A DNA stretch of 64,000 nucleotides, from contig JAJJXM010000054.1 in NCBI GenBank assembly GCA_024516155.1, positions 186,001 to 250,000 of the forward strand, in the 5' to 3' direction. The DNA is from Pyronema omphalodes. Lineage: Eukaryota > Ascomycota > Pezizomycetes > Pezizales > Pyronemataceae. Within the stretch, counting starts at the first letter, position 1, and every line of letters begins with the position of its first letter. The position numbers and the translations under genes are program-made. The notes below the pieces were generated by a model that had not been told where the DNA came from, did no database searches, and saw nothing but the letters and a program-made list of their open reading frames with translations. Positions 32,637-42,658 of the stretch are shown one piece after another.

Positions 32637-33176
32637 TGTCACGGCTCCAGCATCGTCACCCGTATTCTGGATTGCCTTAGCCTGCACAGTCATAGAGCGC
32701 AGCCGCAGGGCTGCGCCACATCACATGTCAGCACCAGCTCAGCCACCCTCGCAGCCGCAACACAGTAGTTGTCCTTTCCTTACCACCTTCCTTGTCTGTC
32801 TTAGTTATCTTAGTTCGTTTCATTGGCACAAGCGTCACATTGTTATCACACGCATTAGGCTCTTGGCTTCTTTGTTTAGGTTCTTGGCTCGGTTGAAAAC
32901 CCTGTTAGGGTTTGGGTTGTTCTTAGGAGGATTTGTGTATATAAGGAGGGCTCTCCCTCCGCTCTGTCTGTTTCCTTTTCTTTCTTCTTTACAGAACGTC
33001 TTGTCCAGCTAGCAATCTAGTTACCTTGACAACTCTCCTCCTCCTCCAGCCTTGTCTTCGTCTTGAGCTCTGCCTCCTCCTTCCAGTATCTCCTCCTCTT
33101 GCTCTACGTTCCTGTTCCTGCCCTCTGTCCTGAACACTGCGTACCTTGGACGTTCCCTCGAGCCTGTCCCGTTACA
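32637..33176 (+). repeat. C1 3' LTR
   Basis: 540 bp; differs from the 5' LTR by about four substitutions and a 2-bp insertion in a CTCCTC run. Followed by CCGAC, the right target duplication. Confidence 0.93.
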
Positions 33177-33287
33177 CCGACAGCTTGTCCATAAGGGACA
33201 CGCTGACTTGAGGGGAGGCCTGGGAGCCTACCGCGGGGGCGGAACGGAGTTCGCTTTGCACGAGCGACCCGAAGGCCGCAACGTGTG
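33177..33287. other. 111-bp island of pre-insertion locus
   Basis: Non-element, GC-rich DNA between C1 and B2. It begins with the C1 target duplication CCGAC and ends with the B2 target duplication GTGTG (33283-33287). Joined to 47045 it continues an open frame. A TGA lies in that frame early in the island. Confidence 0.7.
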
Positions 33288-34426
33288 TGTCACGGCTCGA
33301 GAATTATTACCTTCCCCCTCCTCGTCATTCATTCACCTATTATCATTCGCTTCATTATCCAGCACTCGTTTGTTTATTTATTTCTATTATCCTTCGTTCT
33401 TCGATCATCACTCGTGACTCGCCTGGGTTAGGGTTACGCTCAATTCCCAAATTGTCAAAAAGGTCACGTGACTTACCCCCAGGGTTAGGGGTCAGCTCAG
33501 ATTCCTTTTCGGAAATTCCATACCTACGGTCTACCGATCATCTTATCCGATTAGATAAGATCGGTCACGTGTTCTAATCAATAGTAGATCAGTATGCACG
33601 CGCACTGGTCTACTAATGTGCGCACACGTGACTAGGGCTAGGGCACGATCATCTTATCGATAAGATAAGATCTAGTCATGTGACCTTATCAGTATTGCAC
33701 CATCTTTCCAATCGCAGCTGATCTGGTTTCACGTGACTAGGGTTAGGGTTGCACCCGCACGCACACAAACTAGGGTTAGGTTTGTGACCGTACGCGCACA
33801 GCTAGGGTTAGGGTTACGGACGCACGCGCACGATTAGGGTTACGGAAGCGCGCGCGTGACTACGCTTAGGGTTACGCTAGCGCGCACGCGAAGTACGCTA
33901 CCGCGCACGCGAGTTACGCTATCGCGCACGCGAGATACGCTAACGAGCGCGCGACGAGGCTGTGCACGCAAACACGCTAATTTGGTACGAACGCGTTAGC
34001 GCGTCTAGAACGCGCAACCGCGACCGCGTTGTTTACTTAGTTATTTTTCGGGAAAATTCTGCAAGTAGTGGCTCGGCGTGTAAGGAGGAAAAATTGTATA
34101 TAAGAGGATTGTTTCTTTGCTTGTTTATTTTGTTTTTCTTTTCTCCTTACACAGTTATTTGTTTATTTACAAATTCAAATACTTTGTCGAAATCTTTGTT
34201 TACGTCCTCGTTCTCGTCCCCGTCTTTGGATCTCTTTGTCCCTTGAAATCTTTGTTTATTTCCTTAACTTCTAAACACAGAAAGTCTTTAAGTTGATGCT
34301 AGACACAGCTTAAGAGTTTCTAACGTTGAAGTTATTATAAGGATATATCCATTGAACTCAAGAGTGAATAATTGAGAAGAGCCCTCAGGTTCTCCGTCAG
34401 CTATCTCTCCCTTGTTCGCCGTTACA
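33288..34426 (+). repeat. B2 5' LTR
   Basis: 1139 bp with the same E-box, GATA, TTAGGG and CGCG motif layout as B1. TATATAA is about 44 nt before TTACACAGTTAT. Confidence 0.95.
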
Positions 34427-34428
34427 AC

Positions 34429-34440
34429 ATAACTGTGTAA
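34429..34440 (+). promoter_or_regulatory. B2 primer-binding site (perfect self-complement)
   Basis: ATAACTGTGTAA starts 2 nt after the LTR and is an exact 12-nt complement of TTACACAGTTAT in the LTR. It is the clearest of the family B copies. Confidence 0.7.
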
Positions 34441-34489
34441 TCAAGACGTGCCGGCTCTACCGTCAACTCTCGATTACAACAAGCTTTAC

Positions 34490-34660
34490 ATGCTTCACAA
34501 CCTCTGGTTCTACGAATTCATCAATCTATTACCGATCTTCCGTTCCCTCGAAAACCCCGTCGTCCTTGACGAAATCGAAATTGCTCGACAACTCGGAAAC
34601 GAATACGCAGCAACTCGAATTCAATACAACGGCGAAACCAACATCTGGCACCTCCGTTAA
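34490..34660 (+). CDS. Conserved small leader ORF upstream of gag (B2)
   Basis: 56 residues from ATG 34490 to TAA 34658-34660, in frame with gag at 34670. It differs from the B1 copy at only a few residues (for example IEIA for IDIA). The I-A-x-Q-L-x-x-E-Y core shared with family C is intact. Unknown function. Confidence 0.6.
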   Translation: MLHNLWFYEFINLLPIFRSLENPVVLDEIEIARQLGNEYAATRIQYNGETNIWHLR

Positions 34661-34669
34661 TCCCTCGAA

Positions 34670-35788
34670 ATGGACCAAAACAACAAGGTCGCCGTGGCCC
34701 TGTACCTCAACGAAGCCGAAAGGTTAGAGGTCGAACAGGACCCCACGAAGATCAAATTGGTCCGCAATGCCGTAAAAGAATACGAACGAGACTGTCAACT
34801 TAGGGACGACCTCCGAGCCGAACTCACAGAAGCTCGAAAGGACAACTCCCTCTACGCTCAACGAATTACCGATTTCGAAAGGGATCTCGAAAGCGCCAAC
34901 GCCTCCGTTCGACTCCTACAAGCCCTTACGAAAAACGGTCCCCTTCCGAATACCCGTCCCATCGAATTACCCCACCCACCTGAGTTCTCTGGTGAACGCA
35001 AGGAACTCTTGAACTTCATCTCGAAGGTCAGATCCAAGCTTGCCGGAGACTCCTCCCGTTTTACCGATGATCAACATAAGCTACGTTATACTTATGGATA
35101 TCTCAAAGGCAACGCTCAGAATCAAATTCAACCCTACGTCCTTACAGATAAGATTAAGCTTAAGGACGTTGAGGCTCTCATTACAATTCTGGAAGCTGCC
35201 TTCGGAGATCCTGATCAAGTTGGTACTGCATCTGCGGAATTGGATAAACTTCAACAGGGCAACCGTGAGTTTAGCCAATACTACGCAGAATTCCAACGAT
35301 TAATGGCTATCTTGAACTACGACGAAAACGCAAAGAAGGCTGCTCTGAAGCGTGGACTCTCTCGAGACCTTCAGACCAGTCTTGTTTACCAAGCCGAAGA
35401 ACCTCAGAACTTCACCAAATTTGTGGATCTTTGTATGAAGCTAGATTACAGAATTCGAGCTCATTCAAACACCACAAAGCGGCACGTTTCTTCGGTCCCC
35501 AGTCGTTCCAGCTCCACGCCGTCTCGCCCGGCGTCCCACCCAACGAATACCAATAGTGGTAATTACGGATCGGCCCCCATGGACCTATCAGCTTCCCAAA
35601 AGGCTCAGAACCAACGCCGACGTGATGAACGAATGGCTAAGGGACTTTGTCTTTATTGTGGATCAGCCGATCATTTCAAGAACGAATGTTCTACGTTGGC
35701 AGCAAACAACTCCCGCAAGATTCGCCTAGCCGCCGCCGAGGTTTTGGATATCCCAACAAACCCCGACGTCGACCAGGGAAAAGAGTAG
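34670..35788 (+). CDS. gag of B2
   Basis: 372 residues, intact, very close to B1 gag, with a coiled-coil-like N-terminal segment, gag core and CCHC knuckle (CLYCGSADHFKNEC). Overlaps pol at its 3' end. Confidence 0.92.
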   Translation: MDQNNKVAVALYLNEAERLEVEQDPTKIKLVRNAVKEYERDCQLRDDLRAELTEARKDNSLYAQRITDFERDLESANASVRLLQALTKNGPLPNTRPIELPHPPEFSGERKELLNFISKVRSKLAGDSSRFTDDQHKLRYTYGYLKGNAQNQIQPYVLTDKIKLKDVEALITILEAAFGDPDQVGTASAELDKLQQGNREFSQYYAEFQRLMAILNYDENAKKAALKRGLSRDLQTSLVYQAEEPQNFTKFVDLCMKLDYRIRAHSNTTKRHVSSVPSRSSSTPSRPASHPTNTNSGNYGSAPMDLSASQKAQNQRRRDERMAKGLCLYCGSADHFKNECSTLAANNSRKIRLAAAEVLDIPTNPDVDQGKE

Positions 35789-35821
35789 TCCATCAACAGC
35801 CTGTTGGCTCTGTTGTTGGAC
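35776..35821 (+). promoter_or_regulatory. -1 frameshift signal, gag-pol of B2
   Basis: G-GGA-AAA (35776-35782), 5-nt spacer, then a 12-position stem (35788-35799 with 35810-35821) with one T-T mismatch. Identical to B1. Confidence 0.8.
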
Positions 35822-38800
35822 CAGCCCCTGTCTCGTCTTTCGTTTCATCTCAGGAAATCGTTTATGTATCCGCTAGTTCTTTGTCAAGTAAACAAGAAAA
35901 CGAATTGGATGGGAATCATTTGGTCGTGCCATGTACACTAACTGAACACAATACCAAGATCGATACTCATGCTCTCGTAGACTGCGGATGCACAGGAATT
36001 TCCTTCATGAACGAAGACTTCGCACGCCAACACAACTTCCCCCGTTATCAATTGAAAAACCCCAAAATGGTCGAAGTAATTGATGGACGACCTATTTCAT
36101 CAGGAGACATCACCGAATACGTTGAAGTCGAATGTACAATAGGAGACCATCATGAATTACTAACTGCCTACGTTACTCGGCTTGGTCATTATCCCCTCGT
36201 TTTAGGAATCCCATGGCTTCGTAAACACGATGTTACAATAAACTTCGCCGATAACGATATCAAATTCTCATCACCGAACTGCCTCCCCCACCGAACCACG
36301 TTAACACCCACCCCTGTTAAGGGTATTGCTCCGAAACAACAGAATAAGATCTGTGCCATTTCAGCTACGACGTTTCGACGAATTGTAAACAATGCCAACA
36401 ACCGTTACGGAAAAGTCGAACAATTCTCCTTATCTTTGAATGAAATCACCACAGCTCTTCAACCAGAGAAAGAGGAACCGGATCTTGAGACTATTGTACC
36501 ACCCGAATATCACCAGTACTTGGGAATCTTCGAAAAAGTCAACGCCGATAAGTTACCGCCCCATCGACCGTCGGATCACAAGATATCACTCGTCGATGGT
36601 TTTCAGCCTCCCTTCGGTCCTCTTTACTCCCTATCACGTCCAGAGTTGGAGGAATTGAAACGTTGGTTAGATGAGAACCTCACCAAAGGTTTCATCCGTG
36701 CTTCCTCGTCCCCAGCGGCCGCTCCCATTCTTTTCGTAAAGAAAGGCGATGGTTCATTACGTTTGGTGGTCGATTATCGTGGAATCAACGCCGGAACGAT
36801 CAAGAATCGCTACCCTCTCCCCCTGATGCAGGATACCTTAATGAACCTTTCAAGAGCTAAGTGGTTCACAAAGCTCGACATTAGGGGGGCGTATAACTTA
36901 ATACGTATGGCAAATGGGGAAGAATGGAAAACCGCTTTTCGTACCCGGTACGGATTATTCGAATCATTGGGTATGCCCTTCGGACTTACCAATGCCCCTG
37001 CTACGTTTCAGAACTTCATTAACGACGTATTGGCACCTTACCTTGATCGATTCTGTACTGCCTATTTGGATGACACCCTGATCTATTCGGATAATCTCGA
37101 AGAACATAAACAACATGTTAAATTGATTCTCGAAGCATTCGAAAAAGCAGGGTTACATCTCAAACCAGAGAAATGCGAGTTCCACCAGAAGGAAGTAAAG
37201 TACTTAGGACTCATCATTAGTACAGAAGGTATAAAGATGGACCCTGAGAAGATTACTGCAGTTCGAGATTGGGAATCTCCCCGGAACCTCAAAGATGTTA
37301 GAGCGTTTTTGGGATTTGCAAACTTCCATCGACGTTTCGTTAAGAACTATTCAAAAATAGTCCAACCTCTCACGTTACTCACACGTAAAGGAGTTCCTTT
37401 CGTCTGGTCGGAATCCCAACAACAGGCCTTTGAGGAATTGAAATCAACATTTACATCCGCCCCCGTTTTGGCTCGTTTCGACCCAGACCGGGATGTTATT
37501 GTCGAAACCGATGCTTCTGATTATGTCTCCGCCGGAGTTCTTTCTCAATATGATGATGAAGGAATCTTACATCCTATTGCTTACTTCTCAAAGAAACATT
37601 CCCCCGCCGAATGTAATTATGAGATATACGATAAGGAACTCATGGCTATCGTCCGGGCCTTCGAAGAATGGCGTCCCGAATTGCAATCTGTTATTAACCC
37701 CATTCGAGTACTGTCAGATCATAAGAATCTGGAATATTTCACTTCGACAAAGCTCTTGAACCGCCGTCAAGCCCGTTGGTCCCAGTTCTTGTCTCAGTTT
37801 AATTTTAAGATTGTTTACCGCCCCGTACCGCAGGCGGTAAACCAGACGCACTGACTCGTCGATCCGGAGATCTGCCTAAAGAGGGGGATGAACGCTCCCT
37901 AGAGAACCACACAACGATCATTAAGCCAGAGAATATCCTTCACGTTGCGGCTGTTACCCCCAGTAATCAACAAACAATAACGAATTCGCAACAAACCGTA
38001 ATACCGGACCCACAACAAACAAACCCCACCTTATCCCAGCTCTTCACGGAAGCCTACGAGAAAGACCCATTCCCCACTAAGGTTATTGAAATGCTAAACA
38101 ATAACACTCGTTATTGTAAAGACATTACATTAGCTGAATGTACAGTAAACAATAACCGTTTACTCTACCGGGGATGTTTATGGGTCCCGAATTACGAACC
38201 CCTACGATTACACCTAATGCAACAACACCACGACTCTCCTACGGCTGGACACCCAGGAAGATCTAAAACATTAGAATACCGCTCAAGAACCTATACGTGG
38301 CCCCAGATGAGGACAGACGTGGAGAGATATATTCGAAATTGTCACACCTGCCAACGTTCGAAACCTACCAGACATGCCCCGTTTGGTATCCTACATCCAC
38401 TACCTATTCCAGAAAGACCCTGGCAGGACATATCAATGGACTTCGTAACAGGATTACCGTGGTCCAATGGGTGTGATGCAATTTGGGTAGTTGTGGATAG
38501 ATTAACCAAAGAACGACATCTGATTGCCTGTCGAACAGACATCGACGCAAAGGAATTATCGTCTTTGTTTATTACCCACATCTTTCGATTGCATGGACTC
38601 CCTCTTACCATTATCTCTGATCGAGGACCCCAATTCGCTGCTTTGTTTTGGAAGAATCTCTGTCGACGTTTGGGAATCGAGCCTCGATTATCTACAGCAT
38701 TCCATCCCCAAACGGACGGCCAAACAGAACGAATGAACGCCATTATGGAACAATACCTCCGAGCTCACGTCAACTATCTTCAAGACGATTGGGCTGACTG

Positions 38801-39503
38801 GTTACCATTAGCGGAATTCGCTGCGAATAACCAAGCATCCGAGACAACGGGAACTTCCCCGTTCTTTGCCAATAAAGGATTCGACCCCCGTTGCCAATTC
38901 GATTTACTTCCAGCAGCTACGAACAATGTAAACGATCGACGGGCCCTCACAACTTCGAAAACCCTCGCCGAAATCCATAACCATTTACGAGCTGAGATCA
39001 ACAGAGCTAATCCACGTTACCAAGAGAATGCCGATAAACATCGACTCCCGTCACCGAATTATCAGCCCGGAGATCTGGTATGGATGAATGCCCGTAATTG
39101 GAAAACCCGTCGACCCTCCCGGAAATTAGACAACAAACGTTACGGACCCCTCAAGATTATCGCCAAAGTATCCCCCTATGCCTATCGATTAGAACTACCT
39201 CCGACAATGAAATGTCACAACGTTCAACATGTTTCCTTATTGGAACCCGCTGCGAATGACCCCTACCCCGGTCAACAATCAGACCCACCACCCCCGGTGG
39301 AAATCGACGGTGAAGACGAATACTTCATCGAAGCCATCCTCGACTCCCGAATTCACCGGAAGAAACTTCAGTATATGGTTAAATGGGTTGGATACGATAT
39401 GCCCGATTGGGAACCCGCCGAACTCCATTCCGACAGTAAAGCCGTTGACGACTTTCATAAAAAGTATCCCGATAAACCGGGACCCCTCCCCAACTTATCT
39501 TAG
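35782..39503 (+). pseudogene. pol of B2 with one-base deletion
   Basis: Protease, RT (LDIRGAYN, YLDD), RNase H, integrase and chromodomain as in B1, without the B1 stop. A G is missing near 37825 (CCCCGTACC, where B1 has CCCCGGTACC), so the frame ends at 37854. The integrase and chromodomain half continues open in the other frame to 39503. The deletion falls between RNase H and integrase. It is the only lesion I see. Confidence 0.92.
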
Positions 39504-39528
39504 AAGTTACTTCGCCAGAGCTCAGTCC

Positions 39529-39542
39529 AAGAAGGGGGATCC
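39529..39542 (+). promoter_or_regulatory. B2 polypurine tract
   Basis: AAGAAGGGGGATCC abuts the 3' LTR at 39543, as in B1. Confidence 0.75.
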
Positions 39543-40530
39543 TGTCACGGCTCGAGAATTATTACCTTCCCCCTCCTCGTCATTCATTCACCTATTATCA
39601 TTCGCTTCATTATCCAGCACTCGTTTGTTTATTTATTTCTATTATCCTTCGGTCTTCGATCATCACTCGTCACTCGCCTGGGTTAGGGTTACGCTCAATG
39701 CCCAAATTGTCAAAAAGGTCACGTGACTTACCCCCAGGGTTAGGGGTCAGCTCAGATCCCTTTTCGGAAATTCCATACCTACGGTCTACCGATCATCTTA
39801 TCCGATTAGATAAGATCGGTCACGTGTTCTAATCAAGAGTAGATCAGTATGCACGCGCACTGGTCTACTAATGTGCGCACACGTGACTAGGGCTAGGGCA
39901 CGATCATCTTATCGATAAGATAAGATCTAGTCATGTGACCTTATCAGTATTGCACCATCTTTCCAATCGCAGCTGATCTGGTTTCACGTGACTAGGGTTA
40001 GGGTTGCACCCGCACGCACACAAACTAGGGTTAGGTTTGTGACCGTACGCGCACAGCTAGGGTTAGGGTTACGGACGCACGCGCACGATTAGGGTTACGG
40101 AAGCGCGCGCGTGACTACGCTTAGGGTTACGCTAGCGCGCACGCGAAGTACGCTACCGCGCACGCGAGTTACGCTATTGCGCACGCGAGATACGGTAACG
40201 AGCGCGCGACGAGGCTGTGCACGCAAACACGCTAATTTGGTACGAACGCGTTAGCGCGTCTAGAACGCGCAACCGCGACCGCGTTGTTTACTTAGTTTTT
40301 TTTCGGGAAAATTCTGCAAGTAGTGGCTCGGCGTGTAAGGAGGAAAAATTGTATATAAGAGGATTGTTTCTTTGCTTGTTTATTTTGTTTTTCTTTTCTC
40401 CTTACACAGTTATTTGTTTATTTACAAATTCAAATACTTTGTCGAAATCTTTGTTTACGTCCTCGTTCTCGTCCCCGTCTTTGGATCTCTTTGTCCCTTG
40501 AAATCTTTGTTTATTTCCTTAACTTCTAAA
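39543..40530 (+). repeat. B2 3' LTR, first piece
   Basis: 988 bp of family B LTR through the TATA and R region, ending at CTAAA (40526-40530), the C2 target duplication. Confidence 0.95.
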
Positions 40531-41068
40531 TGTCACGGCTCCAGCATCGTCATCCGTATTCTGGATTGCCTTAGCCTGCACAGTCATAGAGCGCAGCCGC
40601 AGGGCTGCGCCACATCACATGTCAGCACCAGCTCAGCCACCCTCGCAGCCGCAACACACTAGTTGTCCTTTCCTTACCACCTTCCTTTTCTGTCTTAGTT
40701 ATCTTAGTTCGTTTCATCGGCACAAGCGTCACATTGTTATCACACGCATTAGGCTCTTGGCTTCTTTGTTTAGGTTCTTGGCTCGGTTGAAAACCCTGTT
40801 AGGGTTTGGGTTGTTCTTAGGAGGATTTGTGTATATAAGGAGGGCTCTCCCTCCGCTCTGTCTGTTTCCTTTTCTTTCTTCTTTACAGAACGTCTTGTCC
40901 AGTTAGCAATCTAGTTACCTTGACAACTCCTCCTCCTCCAGCCTTGTCTTCGTCTTGACCTCTGCCTCCTTCTTCCAGTATCTCCTCCTTTTGCTCTACG
41001 TTCCTGTTCCTGCCCTCTGTCCTGAACACTGCGTACCTTGGACGTTCCCTCGAGCCTGTCCCGTTACA
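40531..41068 (+). repeat. C2 5' LTR
   Basis: 538 bp with TATATAA and ACAGAACGT as in C1. Differs from the 3' LTR at CATCCG/CACCCG and CGTCTTG/CGTCATG. Confidence 0.95.
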
Positions 41069-41070
41069 TT

Positions 41071-41079
41071 ACGTTCTGT
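41071..41079 (+). promoter_or_regulatory. C2 primer-binding site
   Basis: ACGTTCTGT, 2 nt after the LTR, complementary to ACAGAACGT downstream of the LTR TATA box. Confidence 0.6.
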
Positions 41080-41248
41080 CGAACAAATCTCCAACCTACG
41101 CAGTCCATAGCCTTTGAACCCCAGAACAAACCACCAAGAGTGTCTTTATTCTTACCGAGTTGCTGCTGTGTATTCCGATCTTCGCTTGCGAATTTGAAGA
41201 ATACCTGACACTGCCAGTCAAGATAACTGCCTCCTGTAGTCATTGTTC

Positions 41249-41479
41249 ATGAACAAAGTCGCTTGGGTCTGCGAATTCGAACCTGCCTTGATCAGTCCAG
41301 AACACCTGTTCTTCAGATTTGGTATCCCGACCTCCTACTACGAAGACGCCCAGATCGCCCTCCAGCTTGCCAAAGAATACGGCTATCTAGCAATCCTGTG
41401 GAAATACCAACGACCGTCAACCTCCGGAAGCTCCAGCTCAATCCTGTTTACTCTCACTGTCCCAGTACCCCGCCACTAA
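41249..41479 (+). CDS. Conserved small leader ORF upstream of gag (C2)
   Basis: 76 residues from ATG 41249, stop 3 nt before the gag ATG at 41483 and in the same frame. Nearly the same as in C1, including EDAQIALQLAKEYGY. Function unknown. Confidence 0.6.
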   Translation: MNKVAWVCEFEPALISPEHLFFRFGIPTSYYEDAQIALQLAKEYGYLAILWKYQRPSTSGSSSSILFTLTVPVPRH

Positions 41480-41482
41480 ATC

Positions 41483-42625
41483 ATGCCTGTCCACAAAACC
41501 TTCACCGATGAGCTCTGGGCTAACATCCAAGATGCTTCCACTATCACCGCCTTCGACCCCACAATTGGTCCGGTCAACTTTGTCCGCAACCTCTGTGGTC
41601 ATGTTCTCAACGCCCCTGACCATGTCCTGCCCGATCCCGGGCCAGAACCTGATGTTGACCCCAACCAACCAACCCCGGCTGAGGAAACTGCTCGGGCCAA
41701 TGCTGCGGAAGCCGAACTTTCCCGACAACGCGAAATCATCACCCGCCTCCTTGCTGCCCCACAGCCCGCGGGCCAGGGTGAAAAACTCCCTGATGCACCT
41801 TTGTATGATGGCTCCAGGGAAGAACTCCGAGCATTTGTCACCCACCTACGCCTCAAGCTCCTCAGTGACCAGGGTCGCTACCCCACTGCCAGACAACGTG
41901 TTGCCTACGCTGTGGGACGCCTCCGAGGTCGTGCCATGCAACAACTGATCCCCTTCATCCGCGAAGATGGCGAAACGGCATCCCTGGACGATGTTGAAGA
42001 TGTTATCAGGATCCTTCGGGCTACCTTTGGCGATCCCGATGCAGCTGCAACCGCCAGACACAAGCTCCAGGCCCTCCGACAAGGCAACAAGGAGTTCTCA
42101 GCCTACTACGCTGAGTTCTCTAGGTTGGTCTCTGAACTTAACTGGGATGAACGTGCTACCATGGATGCTCTTCGCAATGGCCTGTCCATTGAGATTCTTG
42201 AGAAACTCATTGGGGCACCCCCTGCTACCAATCTCCGCACCTTCGTCAACCAGTGTCAACAACTGGACTCCCAGATCCGTGCCATCGATAATGTGCGAAA
42301 GTTGAGAACTGGTTCCCGCACTACGAGTCACGCCACACCCCGTGCAGCCCCACCCGACTTCGCTCCTGCACCCGCTCAACGACCCGCTCCGCCCAGCACA
42401 CCCTACTACGGACCTGCCCACATGGACCTCTCTGCTAATCGACGCAAAATTACACCCCAGGAACGCGCTGCTCGCCTAGCTGAAGGCCGCTGCCTCTACT
42501 GTGGTGGACATGGACACATGGCTGCAGCCTGCCCGAATAAACCGGCCACCCTTCGTGCCGCAGCAGTTGCACCTAACCCAGTTCCAGAGACTCCCCTCTC
42601 TGACGAGGAGTCGGGAAATGCCTAG
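41483..42625 (+). CDS. gag of C2
   Basis: 380 residues, intact, same architecture as C1 gag with CCHC knuckle CLYCGGHGHMAAAC. Shares 22 nt with the open pol frame, which begins after a TGA at 42601. Confidence 0.92.
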   Translation: MPVHKTFTDELWANIQDASTITAFDPTIGPVNFVRNLCGHVLNAPDHVLPDPGPEPDVDPNQPTPAEETARANAAEAELSRQREIITRLLAAPQPAGQGEKLPDAPLYDGSREELRAFVTHLRLKLLSDQGRYPTARQRVAYAVGRLRGRAMQQLIPFIREDGETASLDDVEDVIRILRATFGDPDAAATARHKLQALRQGNKEFSAYYAEFSRLVSELNWDERATMDALRNGLSIEILEKLIGAPPATNLRTFVNQCQQLDSQIRAIDNVRKLRTGSRTTSHATPRAAPPDFAPAPAQRPAPPSTPYYGPAHMDLSANRRKITPQERAARLAEGRCLYCGGHGHMAAACPNKPATLRAAAVAPNPVPETPLSDEESGNA

Positions 42626-42658
42626 ACCAGCCGCACATAGATGGCTATGCTGCTGGTC
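42613..42658 (+). promoter_or_regulatory. -1 frameshift signal, gag-pol of C2
   Basis: G-GGA-AAT (42613-42619), 5-nt spacer, stem GACCAGC (42625-42631) with GCTGGTC (42652-42658). The gag TAG is at 42623-42625. The only overlap of the two frames is 42604-42625, so the slip must happen here. Confidence 0.78.

Larger units (their letters stand above)
17917..33176 (+). mobile_element. Ty3/Gypsy family C, copy C1 (split by A2)
   Basis: A plus-strand chromovirus with LTRs at 17917-18454 (538 bp) and 32637-33176 (540 bp). Target duplication CTGAC/CCGAC has one CpG-type mismatch. Order matches C2: LTR, primer site, leader ORF, gag, pol, polypurine tract, LTR. It is split 78 bp after gag by A2 (20090-28989). 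LTRs differ by about four substitutions and one 2-bp indel. Pol has a nonsense codon and a one-base insertion. Confidence 0.93.
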
